Below, one piece after another: positions 1-5,043 of a DNA stretch of 5,043 bases (the stretch's first letter is position 1; every line of letters starts with the position of its first letter). The translations under genes were made by a program, and so were the position numbers. Under the pieces are notes generated by a model. That model was given only the letters and a program-made list of their open reading frames with translations. It did not search any database and was not told the DNA's origin. The DNA comes from Thermoplasmata archaeon (GTDB lineage Archaea > Thermoplasmatota > Thermoplasmata > UBA184), in contig DAHVAA010000123.1 of NCBI GenBank assembly GCA_027314845.1, forward strand, positions 261 through 5,303. Direction: 5' to 3'.

Positions 1-27
1 TGAGCGCACCGAGCCCCGACGCCGCAT

Positions 28-35
28 CCTTATGG
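28..35 (+). promoter_or_regulatory. Possible TATA-like element for the OB-fold gene
   Basis: CCTTATGG is the only AT-containing patch in the GC-rich leader. Its centre is about 26 nt before the ATG at 58, the spacing expected when archaeal transcription starts at or next to the start codon. The match to an archaeal TATA box is weak and no convincing purine-rich BRE precedes it, so this rests mainly on spacing and the absence of a ribosome-binding site. Confidence 0.3.
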
Positions 36-57
36 CCCGCGCGCGGCTTCCCGGTCG

Positions 58-384
58 ATGCCCGACAGCCGCCCGCCGCTGACGTTCGTCTCCGACCTCC
101 GGCCGAGCCGCGTCGTGACGATCGAGGGAACGATCGTCTCGCTCGAGCCGACCCGAGAGGTCGAGACCCGAAGCGGGTCGAAGCGGAGGGTCCGGCATGC
201 CAAGTTCAAGGACCGGACCGGCGAGATCACGCTGGTCCTCTGGGAGGACGACGTCGACCGCGTCGCGTCCGGAGAACGGGTCCGGATCCTGGACGGTTGG
301 GTCTCCGACTACCGAGGGCTCCCGCAACTCTCGCTCGGCCGGACCGGTCGCCTGGAGAAGCTCGACGCCGAGCCCCCCGCGTAG
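58..384 (+). CDS. Single OB-fold nucleic-acid-binding protein (SOSS-B/hSSB1-like)
   Basis: A 108-residue protein that is almost entirely one OB fold (about residues 18-100). The order of motifs matches the SOSS-B/RPA-type single-OB proteins: a first strand VVTIEGTIVSLE (19-30), a variable basic loop (31-47, with R and K), KDRTGEITLVLW (51-62), GERVRILDGWVSDYRG (72-87) and the closing LSLGRTGRLEKL (91-102). Proteins of this family bind single-stranded DNA, or sometimes RNA, in the cytoplasm and act in repair and replication; the exact ligand here is inferred. There is no zinc finger and no long acidic C-terminal tail of the bacterial SSB kind. The ATG at 58 is the only reasonable start: no in-frame alternative lies upstream within the window and no Shine-Dalgarno motif precedes it, which fits a leaderless message. 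The gene converges with the PD-(D/E)XK-like gene 45 nt downstream. The family call is firm; the specific role is not. Confidence 0.88.
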   Translation: MPDSRPPLTFVSDLRPSRVVTIEGTIVSLEPTREVETRSGSKRRVRHAKFKDRTGEITLVLWEDDVDRVASGERVRILDGWVSDYRGLPQLSLGRTGRLEKLDAEPPA

Positions 385-416
385 GAGCCTTCGGTCCCAC
401 TTTGGCGCAGCGCGAC

Positions 417-426
417 CCCGATCGGG
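417..426. repeat. 10-bp perfect palindrome between convergent genes
   Basis: CCCGATCGGG lies in the 45-nt gap between the stop codons of the OB-fold gene (382-384) and the nuclease-like gene (430-432). It has no loop, so it would not make a good hairpin terminator, and no T-run follows it on either strand. It may be a protein site or chance in GC-rich DNA. Nothing else recognisable lies in this gap. Confidence 0.3.
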
Positions 427-429
427 AGC

Positions 430-1119
430 CTAGCCGGTCCCCTCGGAGGGCACGGTGTAACGGGCGAACGGACCTTCCATGTACTCGAGGACTTTCTCCT
501 GGCCGAACTGGAGGCCGAGGTCCCGGGCGAGCCGGAGCGTGACGGAGGACTCCCCCGACGTCAGCGGGGGGATCGCTAGGGAGGTCGCGGTCACGGGCAC
601 GTGGTGGCGGTCGAGGCACACGAGCACCGCCTCGAAGGTCGGGAACGCGAGCTGGAACAGTCGCAGCTGCAGCGCGACGTCCGGGGGCGGCGGGGCCGCG
701 AGGTAGCTCTTCATTTCGAAGAACCGACTTCGCCCGTCCCAGTAGTCGGGCTGCGCATACACGCCGACCGCGTTGTCGATCAGGATCACCCGGGTCCGAG
801 GGCGGTCGAGGCCGTAGATCGCGCTGTGCCGGTAGGCGTCGATCATTCCCGAGAGCTCCGCCCGGATCCGCTCCCGTTCGACCTCGGTGGGCACGACCGC
901 GGCGTCCTCGCACGCCTCCTTCAGTCGCGTGTCGGCGAGCGCGACCGCACGGGTTCGGCTGGGACGGCGACCGAGTCGGACCTCGTGGCCGATCTCCGAG
1001 AGGGTCCGGTCGATCGCCGAACCGACGGCCATCGCGAGAGCCTCCGCCTCCGTGGGCGCGGGCCTTGGGTAGGACCGCCGGACGATCTCGTGGGCCGGCA
1101 GGGTCCGGATCTTCGTCAT
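430..1119 (-). CDS. Putative PD-(D/E)XK superfamily nuclease (RecB/Cas4-like fold)
   Basis: Using the ATG at 1117-1119 the protein has 229 residues. Three signs point to the RecB/Cas4-like branch of the PD-(D/E)XK superfamily: QPDYWDGRSRFFEMKSY (123-139), giving PD at 124-125 and ExK at 135-137; a downstream helix ALQLRLFQLAF (149-159) with Q151 and Q156, like the family's QxxxYQ motif; and an N-terminal helix VGSAIDRTLSE (32-42) resembling the GxxxH helix that carries the metal-binding histidine. Here that histidine position is Asp (D37). The middle (about 64-100) is predicted helical. There are only two cysteines (C70, C168), so the Fe-S cluster of Cas4 or AddB is not possible. Known members cut DNA with divalent metal; activity here is inferred. 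The frame is open up to 1236, and an in-frame ATG at 1150-1152 would add 11 residues; the shorter start is preferred because similarity to fold elements begins after it and the longest form would overlap the alaX start. Function is otherwise unrecognised. Confidence 0.68.
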   Translation of the reverse strand: MTKIRTLPAHEIVRRSYPRPAPTEAEALAMAVGSAIDRTLSEIGHEVRLGRRPSRTRAVALADTRLKEACEDAAVVPTEVERERIRAELSGMIDAYRHSAIYGLDRPRTRVILIDNAVGVYAQPDYWDGRSRFFEMKSYLAAPPPPDVALQLRLFQLAFPTFEAVLVCLDRHHVPVTATSLAIPPLTSGESSVTLRLARDLGLQFGQEKVLEYMEGPFARYTVPSEGTG

Positions 1120-1173
1120 CGGGGTACCGCCGGGGCAGACGCGGGATGGCATCAACTGCGCCCCCTGCGCGGC

Positions 1174-1192
1174 CGCCCCTGCTTCGGGGGCG
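1174..1192. repeat. Inverted repeat in the divergent intergenic region
   Basis: CGCCCC and GGGGCG form a perfect 6-bp inverted repeat around the 7-nt loop TGCTTCG. It lies 42 nt before the alaX start and 55 nt before the start of the nuclease-like gene. It could be an operator, a hairpin in a longer transcript, or chance in GC-rich DNA; no T-run follows it, so it does not look like a terminator. Confidence 0.25.
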
Positions 1193-1220
1193 AAGCGCCT
1201 ATGAGCGCCGTGGCGAAGCG
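1189..1220. repeat. Pair of 9-bp direct repeats GGCGAAGCG
   Basis: GGCGAAGCG occurs at 1189-1197 and again at 1212-1220, a 23-bp centre-to-centre step, inside the 115-nt divergent gap. The two copies flank the TATA-like patch at 1198-1205, which would suit a regulator binding site. Two copies of nine GC-rich bases could also arise by chance. Confidence 0.3.
1198..1205 (+). promoter_or_regulatory. Possible TATA-like element for alaX
   Basis: CCTATGAG is the most AT-containing stretch close upstream of alaX and resembles the CCTTATGG patch ahead of the OB-fold gene. Its centre is about 34 nt before the ATG at 1235, which would place transcription start near 1226 and leave a leader of roughly 9 nt. 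GGAG at 1221-1224 is a weak ribosome-binding candidate, but it would fall outside so short a leader, so the two readings compete. Confidence 0.25.
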
Positions 1221-1234
1221 GGAGCCACCTATCC

Positions 1235-1969
1235 ATGACGGAGGCGCTCTACCTCACGGATGCCTATCGCACCCGGTTCGAGGCCGAGGTGCTGGACGTC
1301 GTCCCCGAGGGGATCCGGCTCGACCGCACCGCCTTCTACCCGTCGGGCGGCGGGCAGCCGGCGGACGCGGGTCGGCTTTCGATGGCCGATGGCGCGAGCG
1401 CTCTGGTCCGGGACGTGCGGAAGACCCCGGACGGGATCCTTCACCTCATCGACCCCGCCACCGCGTTCGGCCCCGGGTCCCGGGTCGCCGGGGAGGTCGA
1501 CTGGCCTCGTCGGTTCGCCCACATGCGCTACCACACGGCGCTCCACATCCTGAGCGGCGTGGTCTTTCGCACGGTCGGCAGCGGCATCACCGGCAACCAG
1601 ATCAGCGCGGAGCGCGCCCGGATGGACTTCTCCCTTCCCGGCTTCGACCGCGCGCTCGCGGAGTCGCTCATCGAAGGAGTGAACGCGGTGGTCCGGGAGA
1701 AGCGGCCCGTGACCGTGCGATTCCTCCCGCGCTCCGAGGCGCTGAAGGACCCCGGCCTGGTCCGGGTGGCGCAGGAGCTGTTTCCCGATGTGGAGACGGT
1801 CCGGCTGATCGACATCGAGGGGTTCGATGTCCAGGCCGATGGAGGGACGCACGTCGCCAACACGGCCGAGGTCGGAACGGTTCGCCTCGAGCGGATCGAG
1901 AACAAAGGGTCGCGGAACAAGCGGCTCTACCTGACGGTGGAGCCGGTCGCGAGCCCTAGGCCCGACTGA
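1235..1969 (+). CDS. alaX: AlaX-M type alanyl-tRNA editing protein
   Basis: A free-standing 244-residue relative of the AlaRS editing domain. Such proteins hydrolyse Ser-tRNA(Ala), and in some cases Gly-tRNA(Ala), in trans in the cytoplasm, preventing serine-for-alanine errors. The N-terminal domain (about 1-90) carries the glycine-rich AFYPSGGGQPADAG (33-46) that marks the medium and long AlaX forms. The editing core follows with the zinc motif HTALH (H100, H104), then DVQADGGTHV (198-207) with H206 and TAEVG (210-214), and a tail NKGSRNKRLYLTVE (223-236). The length fits AlaX-M (a little over 210 residues in characterised archaeal forms) and is too short for AlaX-L with its C-terminal domain. 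The position usually written as Cys in CGGTH is Asp (D202), so the third side-chain zinc ligand is altered; I recall this in archaeal AlaX-M proteins but cannot verify it here. The acetyltransferase gene begins 11 nt after the stop, suggesting co-transcription. Confidence 0.95.
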   Translation: MTEALYLTDAYRTRFEAEVLDVVPEGIRLDRTAFYPSGGGQPADAGRLSMADGASALVRDVRKTPDGILHLIDPATAFGPGSRVAGEVDWPRRFAHMRYHTALHILSGVVFRTVGSGITGNQISAERARMDFSLPGFDRALAESLIEGVNAVVREKRPVTVRFLPRSEALKDPGLVRVAQELFPDVETVRLIDIEGFDVQADGGTHVANTAEVGTVRLERIENKGSRNKRLYLTVEPVASPRPD

Positions 1970-1980
1970 GAGGGTCACCC

Positions 1981-2454
1981 GTGGGTCCGCCCTCACCGCC
2001 CGTCCGCATCCGCGTCTACACTTCCCGGGACCACGCCGCCGTCACCCGTCTCTGGAGGGCGTCGGGAATCGAAGTCGGTCCTTCGGATTCGCGGCGGGAG
2101 ATCGAGCGGCAGGTCCGACGAGACCCGACGCTGTTTCTCGTGGCGGTCGACGGGCCGCGCGTGGTGGGCGCCGTGCTGGGTCGGTTCGACGGACGCCGGG
2201 GCTGGATCCATCACCTCGCGGTCGCGGACGACCGGCGCCGGGTAGGGGTGGGGCGGCGCCTGGTCGCGGAGCTCGAGCGTCGGCTCGGCCAGATGGGGTG
2301 CCCCAAGGTGAACCTCCACGTTCTCCGTGCGAACGCCGATGTGGTCCGCTTCTACGAACGGCTCGGCTACCAGGTCCGCGACATCATCTTCATGGACCGA
2401 TGGCTTCGAGGAGGGCCCGGGGAGCGACCCCGGCTCCACCGGGTCCGGCGCTAG
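1981..2454 (+). CDS. GNAT family N-acetyltransferase (YpeA-like)
   Basis: A 157-residue single-domain GNAT protein that would transfer an acetyl group from acetyl-CoA to an amine; the substrate is not evident. Seen in order: [17 protein letters not shown] (9-25); [17 protein letters not shown] (51-67), the central strands; [17 protein letters not shown] (75-91), with the pyrophosphate-binding R/Q-x-x-G-x-G/A motif at 86-91; a helix [11 protein letters not shown] (92-102); [17 protein letters not shown] (106-122); and the C-terminal FYERLGYQV (124-132). The DG-R-G segment and GCPK-NL-V pattern are typical of the YpeA group. The basic tail after 140 ([11 protein letters not shown]) extends past the fold. 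The start is GTG at 1981, with AGGG at 1971-1974 as a weak ribosome-binding site; no other start codon precedes the fold. It lies 11 nt after alaX, so it is probably translated from the same message. RimI-like N-terminal acetylation of a protein is possible but not shown. Confidence 0.92.
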   Translation: MGPPSPPVRIRVYTSRDHAAVTRLWRASGIEVGPSDSRREIERQVRRDPTLFLVAVDGPRVVGAVLGRFDGRRGWIHHLAVADDRRRVGVGRRLVAELERRLGQMGCPKVNLHVLRANADVVRFYERLGYQVRDIIFMDRWLRGGPGERPRLHRVRR

Positions 2455-2456
2455 CG
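2449..2456. other. Interlocked stop codons of two convergent genes (CTAG)
   Basis: The acetyltransferase stop TAG (2452-2454, +) and the reductase stop TAG (2451-2453 read on -) share one CTAG, inside the 8-bp palindrome CGCTAGCG. There is therefore no intergenic DNA between these genes. Any transcription terminator must lie inside a coding region, or the two messages must overlap at their 3' ends. Confidence 0.9.
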
Positions 2457-3437
2457 GTCGATGAGTGTGAGGGCGGACGGGCCGTAGCGCTCGCCCGCGA
2501 CCGCGGAGGGGGGAACGGCCGCCTCGATGCGGGCGAGCTCGTCGCGAGAGAGCGTAAGGTCGACCGCGGCGACGTTCTCCTCGAGGTAGCGGAGGCGCTT
2601 CGTGCCGGGGATTGGCACGATGTCCGGCCCCCGGTGGAGGACCCAGGCGAGGGCGAGCTGGGCGGGAGAGCAGCCCTTCTCTCGGGCCAGCGCACCCAGG
2701 CGGTTGACGAGCCGGAGGTTTCGTTCTAAGTTCTCCGGCTCGAAGCGGGGAAGGCCGCGGCGGAAATCGTCCGCGGGGAGTTCCGCGAGGGAGCGAACGG
2801 TGCCCGAGAAGAATCCGCGGCCCAAGGGGGAGAACGGGACGAACCCGACCCCGAGCTCGCGGCAGGCCGGCAGTACCCCGGTCTCGGCGTCGCGGGTCCA
2901 GAGGGAGTACTCGCTCTGCACCGCGGTGATCGGATGGACCGCGTGGGCGCGGCGGAGGGTGGCCGGGCTCACCTCGGAGAGTCCGAGGAAGCGCACCTTA
3001 CCCTCGTCCACGAGGTCGGCCATCGCCCGCACGCTCTCCTCGATCGGGGTCCGGGGGTCGACCCGATGAAGGTAGTAGAGGTCGATCGTGCGCACCCCGA
3101 GGCGGCGCCGGCTCGCGTCGCACGCGGACCGGATGTGCTCGGGGGTTCCGTCCACTCGGCTCGGGCCCCCCTCGGTCCCCGGCACGAAGCCGCACTTGGT
3201 GGCGAGGAAGACCTTCTCGCGCCGTTCGTGGATCGCGCGGCCGACCAGCTCCTCGTTCGTGTAGGGGCCGTAAATGTCGGCCGTGTCGAGGAACGTCACC
3301 CCCAGGTCGAAGGCGCGGTCGAGGGTCCGCTCCGACTCCTCGTCGTCCCGCGTCCCGTACGACTGGGACATCCCCATGCAGCCGAGCCCGACCGCAGAGA
3401 CCTCGGGGCCGTTACGCCCCAACCGGCGACGCAGCAC
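2451..3437 (-). CDS. Aldo/keto reductase (NADPH-dependent oxidoreductase)
   Basis: A complete 328-residue cytoplasmic (beta/alpha)8-barrel reductase, the usual length for the family. It would reduce aldehydes or ketones to alcohols with NADPH; the physiological substrate cannot be read from sequence. The catalytic tetrad is intact: D51 and Y56 in FLDTADIYG (49-57), K81 in FLATKCG (77-83), H124 in [10 protein letters not shown] (119-128). Cofactor-binding elements are present: GLSEVS (152-157), Q174 with Y177 in [19 protein letters not shown] (201-212) and [14 protein letters not shown] (275-288). The N-terminal strand hairpin [20 protein letters not shown] (5-24) is typical of YakC/AKR13-like and related bacterial-type enzymes. 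The start is GTG at 3435-3437; an in-frame TAA at 3462-3464 rules out any much longer form and no better start lies between. The permease gene ends 45 nt upstream on the same strand, so the reductase could be the third gene of that operon or have its own promoter. Confidence 0.96.
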   Translation of the reverse strand: MLRRRLGRNGPEVSAVGLGCMGMSQSYGTRDDEESERTLDRAFDLGVTFLDTADIYGPYTNEELVGRAIHERREKVFLATKCGFVPGTEGGPSRVDGTPEHIRSACDASRRRLGVRTIDLYYLHRVDPRTPIEESVRAMADLVDEGKVRFLGLSEVSPATLRRAHAVHPITAVQSEYSLWTRDAETGVLPACRELGVGFVPFSPLGRGFFSGTVRSLAELPADDFRRGLPRFEPENLERNLRLVNRLGALAREKGCSPAQLALAWVLHRGPDIVPIPGTKRLRYLEENVAAVDLTLSRDELARIEAAVPPSAVAGERYGPSALTLIDR

Positions 3438-3460
3438 GGAGCGCGATCCCCGAACGGGCC

Positions 3461-3468
3461 CTTAACCC
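3461..3468 (-). promoter_or_regulatory. Possible TATA-like element for the aldo/keto reductase gene
   Basis: On the minus strand the 45-nt gap between the permease stop and the reductase start contains GGGTTAAG, the only AT-rich patch there. The TTAA (3462-3465) is centred about 26 nt before the GTG at 3437, which suits a leaderless archaeal transcript. It supports, weakly, a separate promoter for the reductase in addition to read-through from the ABC genes. Confidence 0.33.
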
Positions 3469-3482
3469 CTTGTGGGTCGCGT

Positions 3483-4253
3483 TCACTGGACCGGCCCGAA
3501 CTCGAGTCGGCGGAACGAGAGCACCGCGAGCGCGAAGGAGAACACCGCGAGACCGGCGAGAACGGCCCCGGCCGTGAGGTCGCTCGGTCCGAACGAGTGC
3601 GTGAACGCATCCCGGACGGTGTTGGCCGCGTAGGTGAGCGGGTTGGCGTAGACGACGGCCTCGAGCGCGGGAGGGGTGGTCGCCGTGACCGGATAGTAGA
3701 CGGTCGACACGAAGATCAGAAAGTACTGAAGGAGCGATTGGATCGTGAAGTAGAGGTTCGCGGACCGGATGCGACCCCCGATCGCGATGAGAAGGCCGCC
3801 GAAGAACGACGCGCCGAGCCCGATCGTTCCGAGGATGACGAGCAGCTCCACGGTCGAGAGCGCCGGTAGCCCGACCAACGGCAGCGCGACGAGCGTGAGG
3901 ATCCCCACCCCGACGAGCGAGAAGAGGAGCGTCGTCAGGAGCAAGGCCGCGAGGTATTCGTAGCGACGGAACGGACCGGAGAAGATCTGTTCGACCATCG
4001 ACCAGCGGCGGTCGAGCCAGAAGATCCGGCCCGCGAGCACGGCGCCGGTGATCATCTGGCTCGCGATCATTCCCGGGACGAGAAACGCCACGTAGCTCCC
4101 CGAAGCGCCGACGGAGGGGATGAGCTGGTTGAACATCGTACCCAGGATCACGATCAGGAACGCGGGCTGGCCGAACATGACGAGGAGCGTGATCGGGTCG
4201 AGGCTCGCGCGGAAGTTCCGCACAACGAGCCGCAGCACCGGGGGCACGATCAT
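3483..4253 (-). CDS. ABC-2 type transporter permease
   Basis: A 256-residue integral membrane protein, the usual size for ABC-2 permeases of the DrrB/NodJ sort, which pair with an ATPase to export drugs, lipids or polysaccharides. About six membrane segments can be seen: near 21-44, 54-77, 101-129, 134-159, 170-190 and 226-246. A basic cytoplasmic stretch DRRWSMVEQIFSGPFRRYEY (81-100) is the coupling region, with the usual I-F-SGPFRR-EY type motif. The conserved ANPLTYAANTVRDAF (203-217) precedes the last segment. There is no large extracellular domain and no separate signal peptide. The frame is open to 4388, but the ATG at 4251-4253 is the true start: it overlaps the ATPase stop as ATGA, and the extra 45 upstream residues are low-complexity Arg/Gly shadow of the ATPase gene. 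It is translationally coupled to that gene, and the substrate is unknown. Confidence 0.94.
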   Translation of the reverse strand: MIVPPVLRLVVRNFRASLDPITLLVMFGQPAFLIVILGTMFNQLIPSVGASGSYVAFLVPGMIASQMITGAVLAGRIFWLDRRWSMVEQIFSGPFRRYEYLAALLLTTLLFSLVGVGILTLVALPLVGLPALSTVELLVILGTIGLGASFFGGLLIAIGGRIRSANLYFTIQSLLQYFLIFVSTVYYPVTATTPPALEAVVYANPLTYAANTVRDAFTHSFGPSDLTAGAVLAGLAVFSFALAVLSFRRLEFGPVQ

Positions 4254-5043
4254 GGGTCGACCCCGGCGGACCGGACCCCGACGGGCGGCGACGGCGCCTC
4301 CTCGGAGACGAGCGTCACGAACGCCTCCTCGAGCGTCGCCTCCTCGACTGCGATTCGCTCGAGGTCGATCCCCCGGTTCCCGGCCCACCGGGCCACCTCC
4401 GCGACCAGGGACTCGGCGTTCCGCGCACGGAAGACGATGAGCGTCTCCCGCGCATCCACGAGCTCGAAGCTCTCTCCATGACCGGCGAGGAGGTCGCGGA
4501 GCGAGCCGCGCTCGGCCTCCGAGAGGCTCCGTTCGAACTCGGCTTCGACGGTCCGCGCCCCCCGATAGGCCCGCTTGATCTCGGCCGGCGTGCCCACGGA
4601 GACGAGCCGGCCCTCATGCATCACTCCGATCCGCTGGCAGAGGACGTCCGCCTCGTGCAGGATATGAGTCGTGAAGACGATCGAGAGCCCACGGCGGGCG
4701 CGGGCCGCGAGGTAGTCGAGGATCCGGCTTCGCGTAAGCGCGTCCAGACCGACGGTCGGCTCGTCCAGGAACAGGAGTTCCATCTCGTGCATGAGCTCGC
4801 GGGCGACCTGGAAGCGCCGACGCTCTCCGCCCGAGAGCGCCCAGGGCTTGCGGGCGCGCACCGGTCCGAGCTCGAACAGCTCGAGCATCTCTTCGGCCCG
4901 GCTCTTCGCGGCCTCGCGCCCCACGCCCCAGAGGAAAGCGTACAGCCGCAGGTTCTGCTCGACGCTCACGAAGTCGAGCGACTCCGACTGAAGGACGACC
5001 CCCATCCGGGCTCGCTCGGCCCGGCCGCACTCTCGAAGGGGAC
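4250..5043 (-). CDS. ABC transporter ATP-binding protein (partial, 5' end beyond window)
   Basis: The frame stays open to the right edge, so the N-terminus with the Walker A loop lies outside the window; about 263 C-terminal residues are visible. Counting from the internal Met at 5003-5005: the Q-loop MGVVLQ (Q6), preceded in frame by a P-L-R-E segment typical of this region; signature LSGGE (57-61); Walker B LLFLDEP (77-83, D81 and E82); D-loop GLD (86-88); switch His in TTHILHEA (H114). A C-terminal extension of about 100 residues ends with IAVEEATLEEAFVTLVSEE (218-236), the EATLEEAF pattern shared by DrrA/NodI/CcmA-like exporters' ATPases. It powers the permease whose start overlaps its stop. 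That Met is not a real start, because a Q-loop cannot begin a functional nucleotide-binding domain. Confidence is high for family, low for substrate. Confidence 0.96.
   Translation of the reverse strand, partial: PLRECGRAERARMGVVLQSESLDFVSVEQNLRLYAFLWGVGREAAKSRAEEMLELFELGPVRARKPWALSGGERRRFQVARELMHEMELLFLDEPTVGLDALTRSRILDYLAARARRGLSIVFTTHILHEADVLCQRIGVMHEGRLVSVGTPAEIKRAYRGARTVEAEFERSLSEAERGSLRDLLAGHGESFELVDARETLIVFRARNAESLVAEVARWAGNRGIDLERIAVEEATLEEAFVTLVSEEAPSPPVGVRSAGVDP

Noticed and set aside
1..3. TGA at the very start of the window as the stop codon of an upstream gene.
   Set aside because: No upstream sequence is available to show a reading frame ending there, so it cannot be supported.
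227..913. A 228-codon open frame on the minus strand.
   Set aside because: It overlaps the nuclease-like gene in another frame and the OB-fold gene in antisense. It is low-complexity Arg/Gly/Pro sequence.
430..1119. Cas4 as the identity of the nuclease-like protein.
   Set aside because: The four cysteines of the Cas4 Fe-S cluster are absent (only C70 and C168), and there is no CRISPR array or other cas gene in the window.
1174..1192. The inverted repeat as an intrinsic terminator.
   Set aside because: The stem is only 6 bp, no T-run follows on either strand, and both flanking genes start here rather than end.
601..1959. A 452-codon open frame on the plus strand.
   Set aside because: It runs antisense through the nuclease-like gene and then in another frame of alaX. 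Its translation is Arg/Gly/Pro-rich with no domain, as expected from GC-rich shadow frames.
2934..3869. A 311-codon open frame on the plus strand, with a charged R/E/D-rich translation.
   Set aside because: It is antisense to the aldo/keto reductase and permease genes, both strongly supported. The composition mirrors their codon bias and shows no domain.
4250..5005. Taking the ATG at 5003-5005 as the start of a complete ABC ATPase.
   Set aside because: The frame continues open to the window edge with family-like sequence before the Q-loop. A protein starting here would lack Walker A, so the gene is simply cut by the window.

Overview
The window is GC-rich (about two thirds G+C by eye) and densely coding. 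It holds five complete protein genes, one further complete gene of unknown role, and one gene cut by the right edge in every reading I tried (six complete plus one partial). The content suggests an archaeon, most plausibly a high-GC lineage such as a Thermoplasmatota relative. The reasons are a small single-OB-fold protein resembling SOSS-B/hSSB1, an archaeal-style AlaX-M, weak or absent Shine-Dalgarno motifs, and two starts that sit about 26 nt from a small AT-rich patch in otherwise GC-rich DNA, as expected for leaderless archaeal transcripts. This placement is inference, because no ribosomal RNA or other phylogenetic marker is present.

Layout: positions 58-384 (+) encode the OB-fold single-stranded-DNA-binding-like protein. 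It converges, across a 45-nt gap, on a gene at 430-1119 (-) whose product looks like a degenerate or divergent PD-(D/E)XK nuclease of the RecB/Cas4-like type. That gene diverges from alaX (1235-1969, +) across a 115-nt intergenic region. alaX is followed 11 nt later by a GTG-started GNAT acetyltransferase of the YpeA type (1981-2454, +). Its stop codon interlocks with the stop codon of a convergent aldo/keto reductase gene (2451-3437, -) in a single CTAG. Upstream of the reductase on the same strand lies a two-gene ABC exporter: the ATPase (4250-5043, -, truncated by the window edge) and an ABC-2 type permease (3483-4253, -), coupled by an ATGA overlap.

The genes form three functional groups. 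The first is a possible DNA-maintenance pair (OB-fold protein and PD-(D/E)XK-like protein), which are neighbours but convergent and so not co-transcribed. The second is a translation quality-control/acetylation pair: AlaX clears mischarged tRNA-Ala, and the acetyltransferase substrate is unknown. The third is an export/redox cluster: an ABC-2 exporter, possibly co-transcribed with the NADPH-dependent reductase, although the reductase may also have its own promoter.

I saw no tRNA, rRNA, CRISPR array, insertion sequence or phage gene. Most of the window is ordinary core or near-core archaeal content. The item most worth a second look is the nuclease-like protein beside the OB-fold protein.
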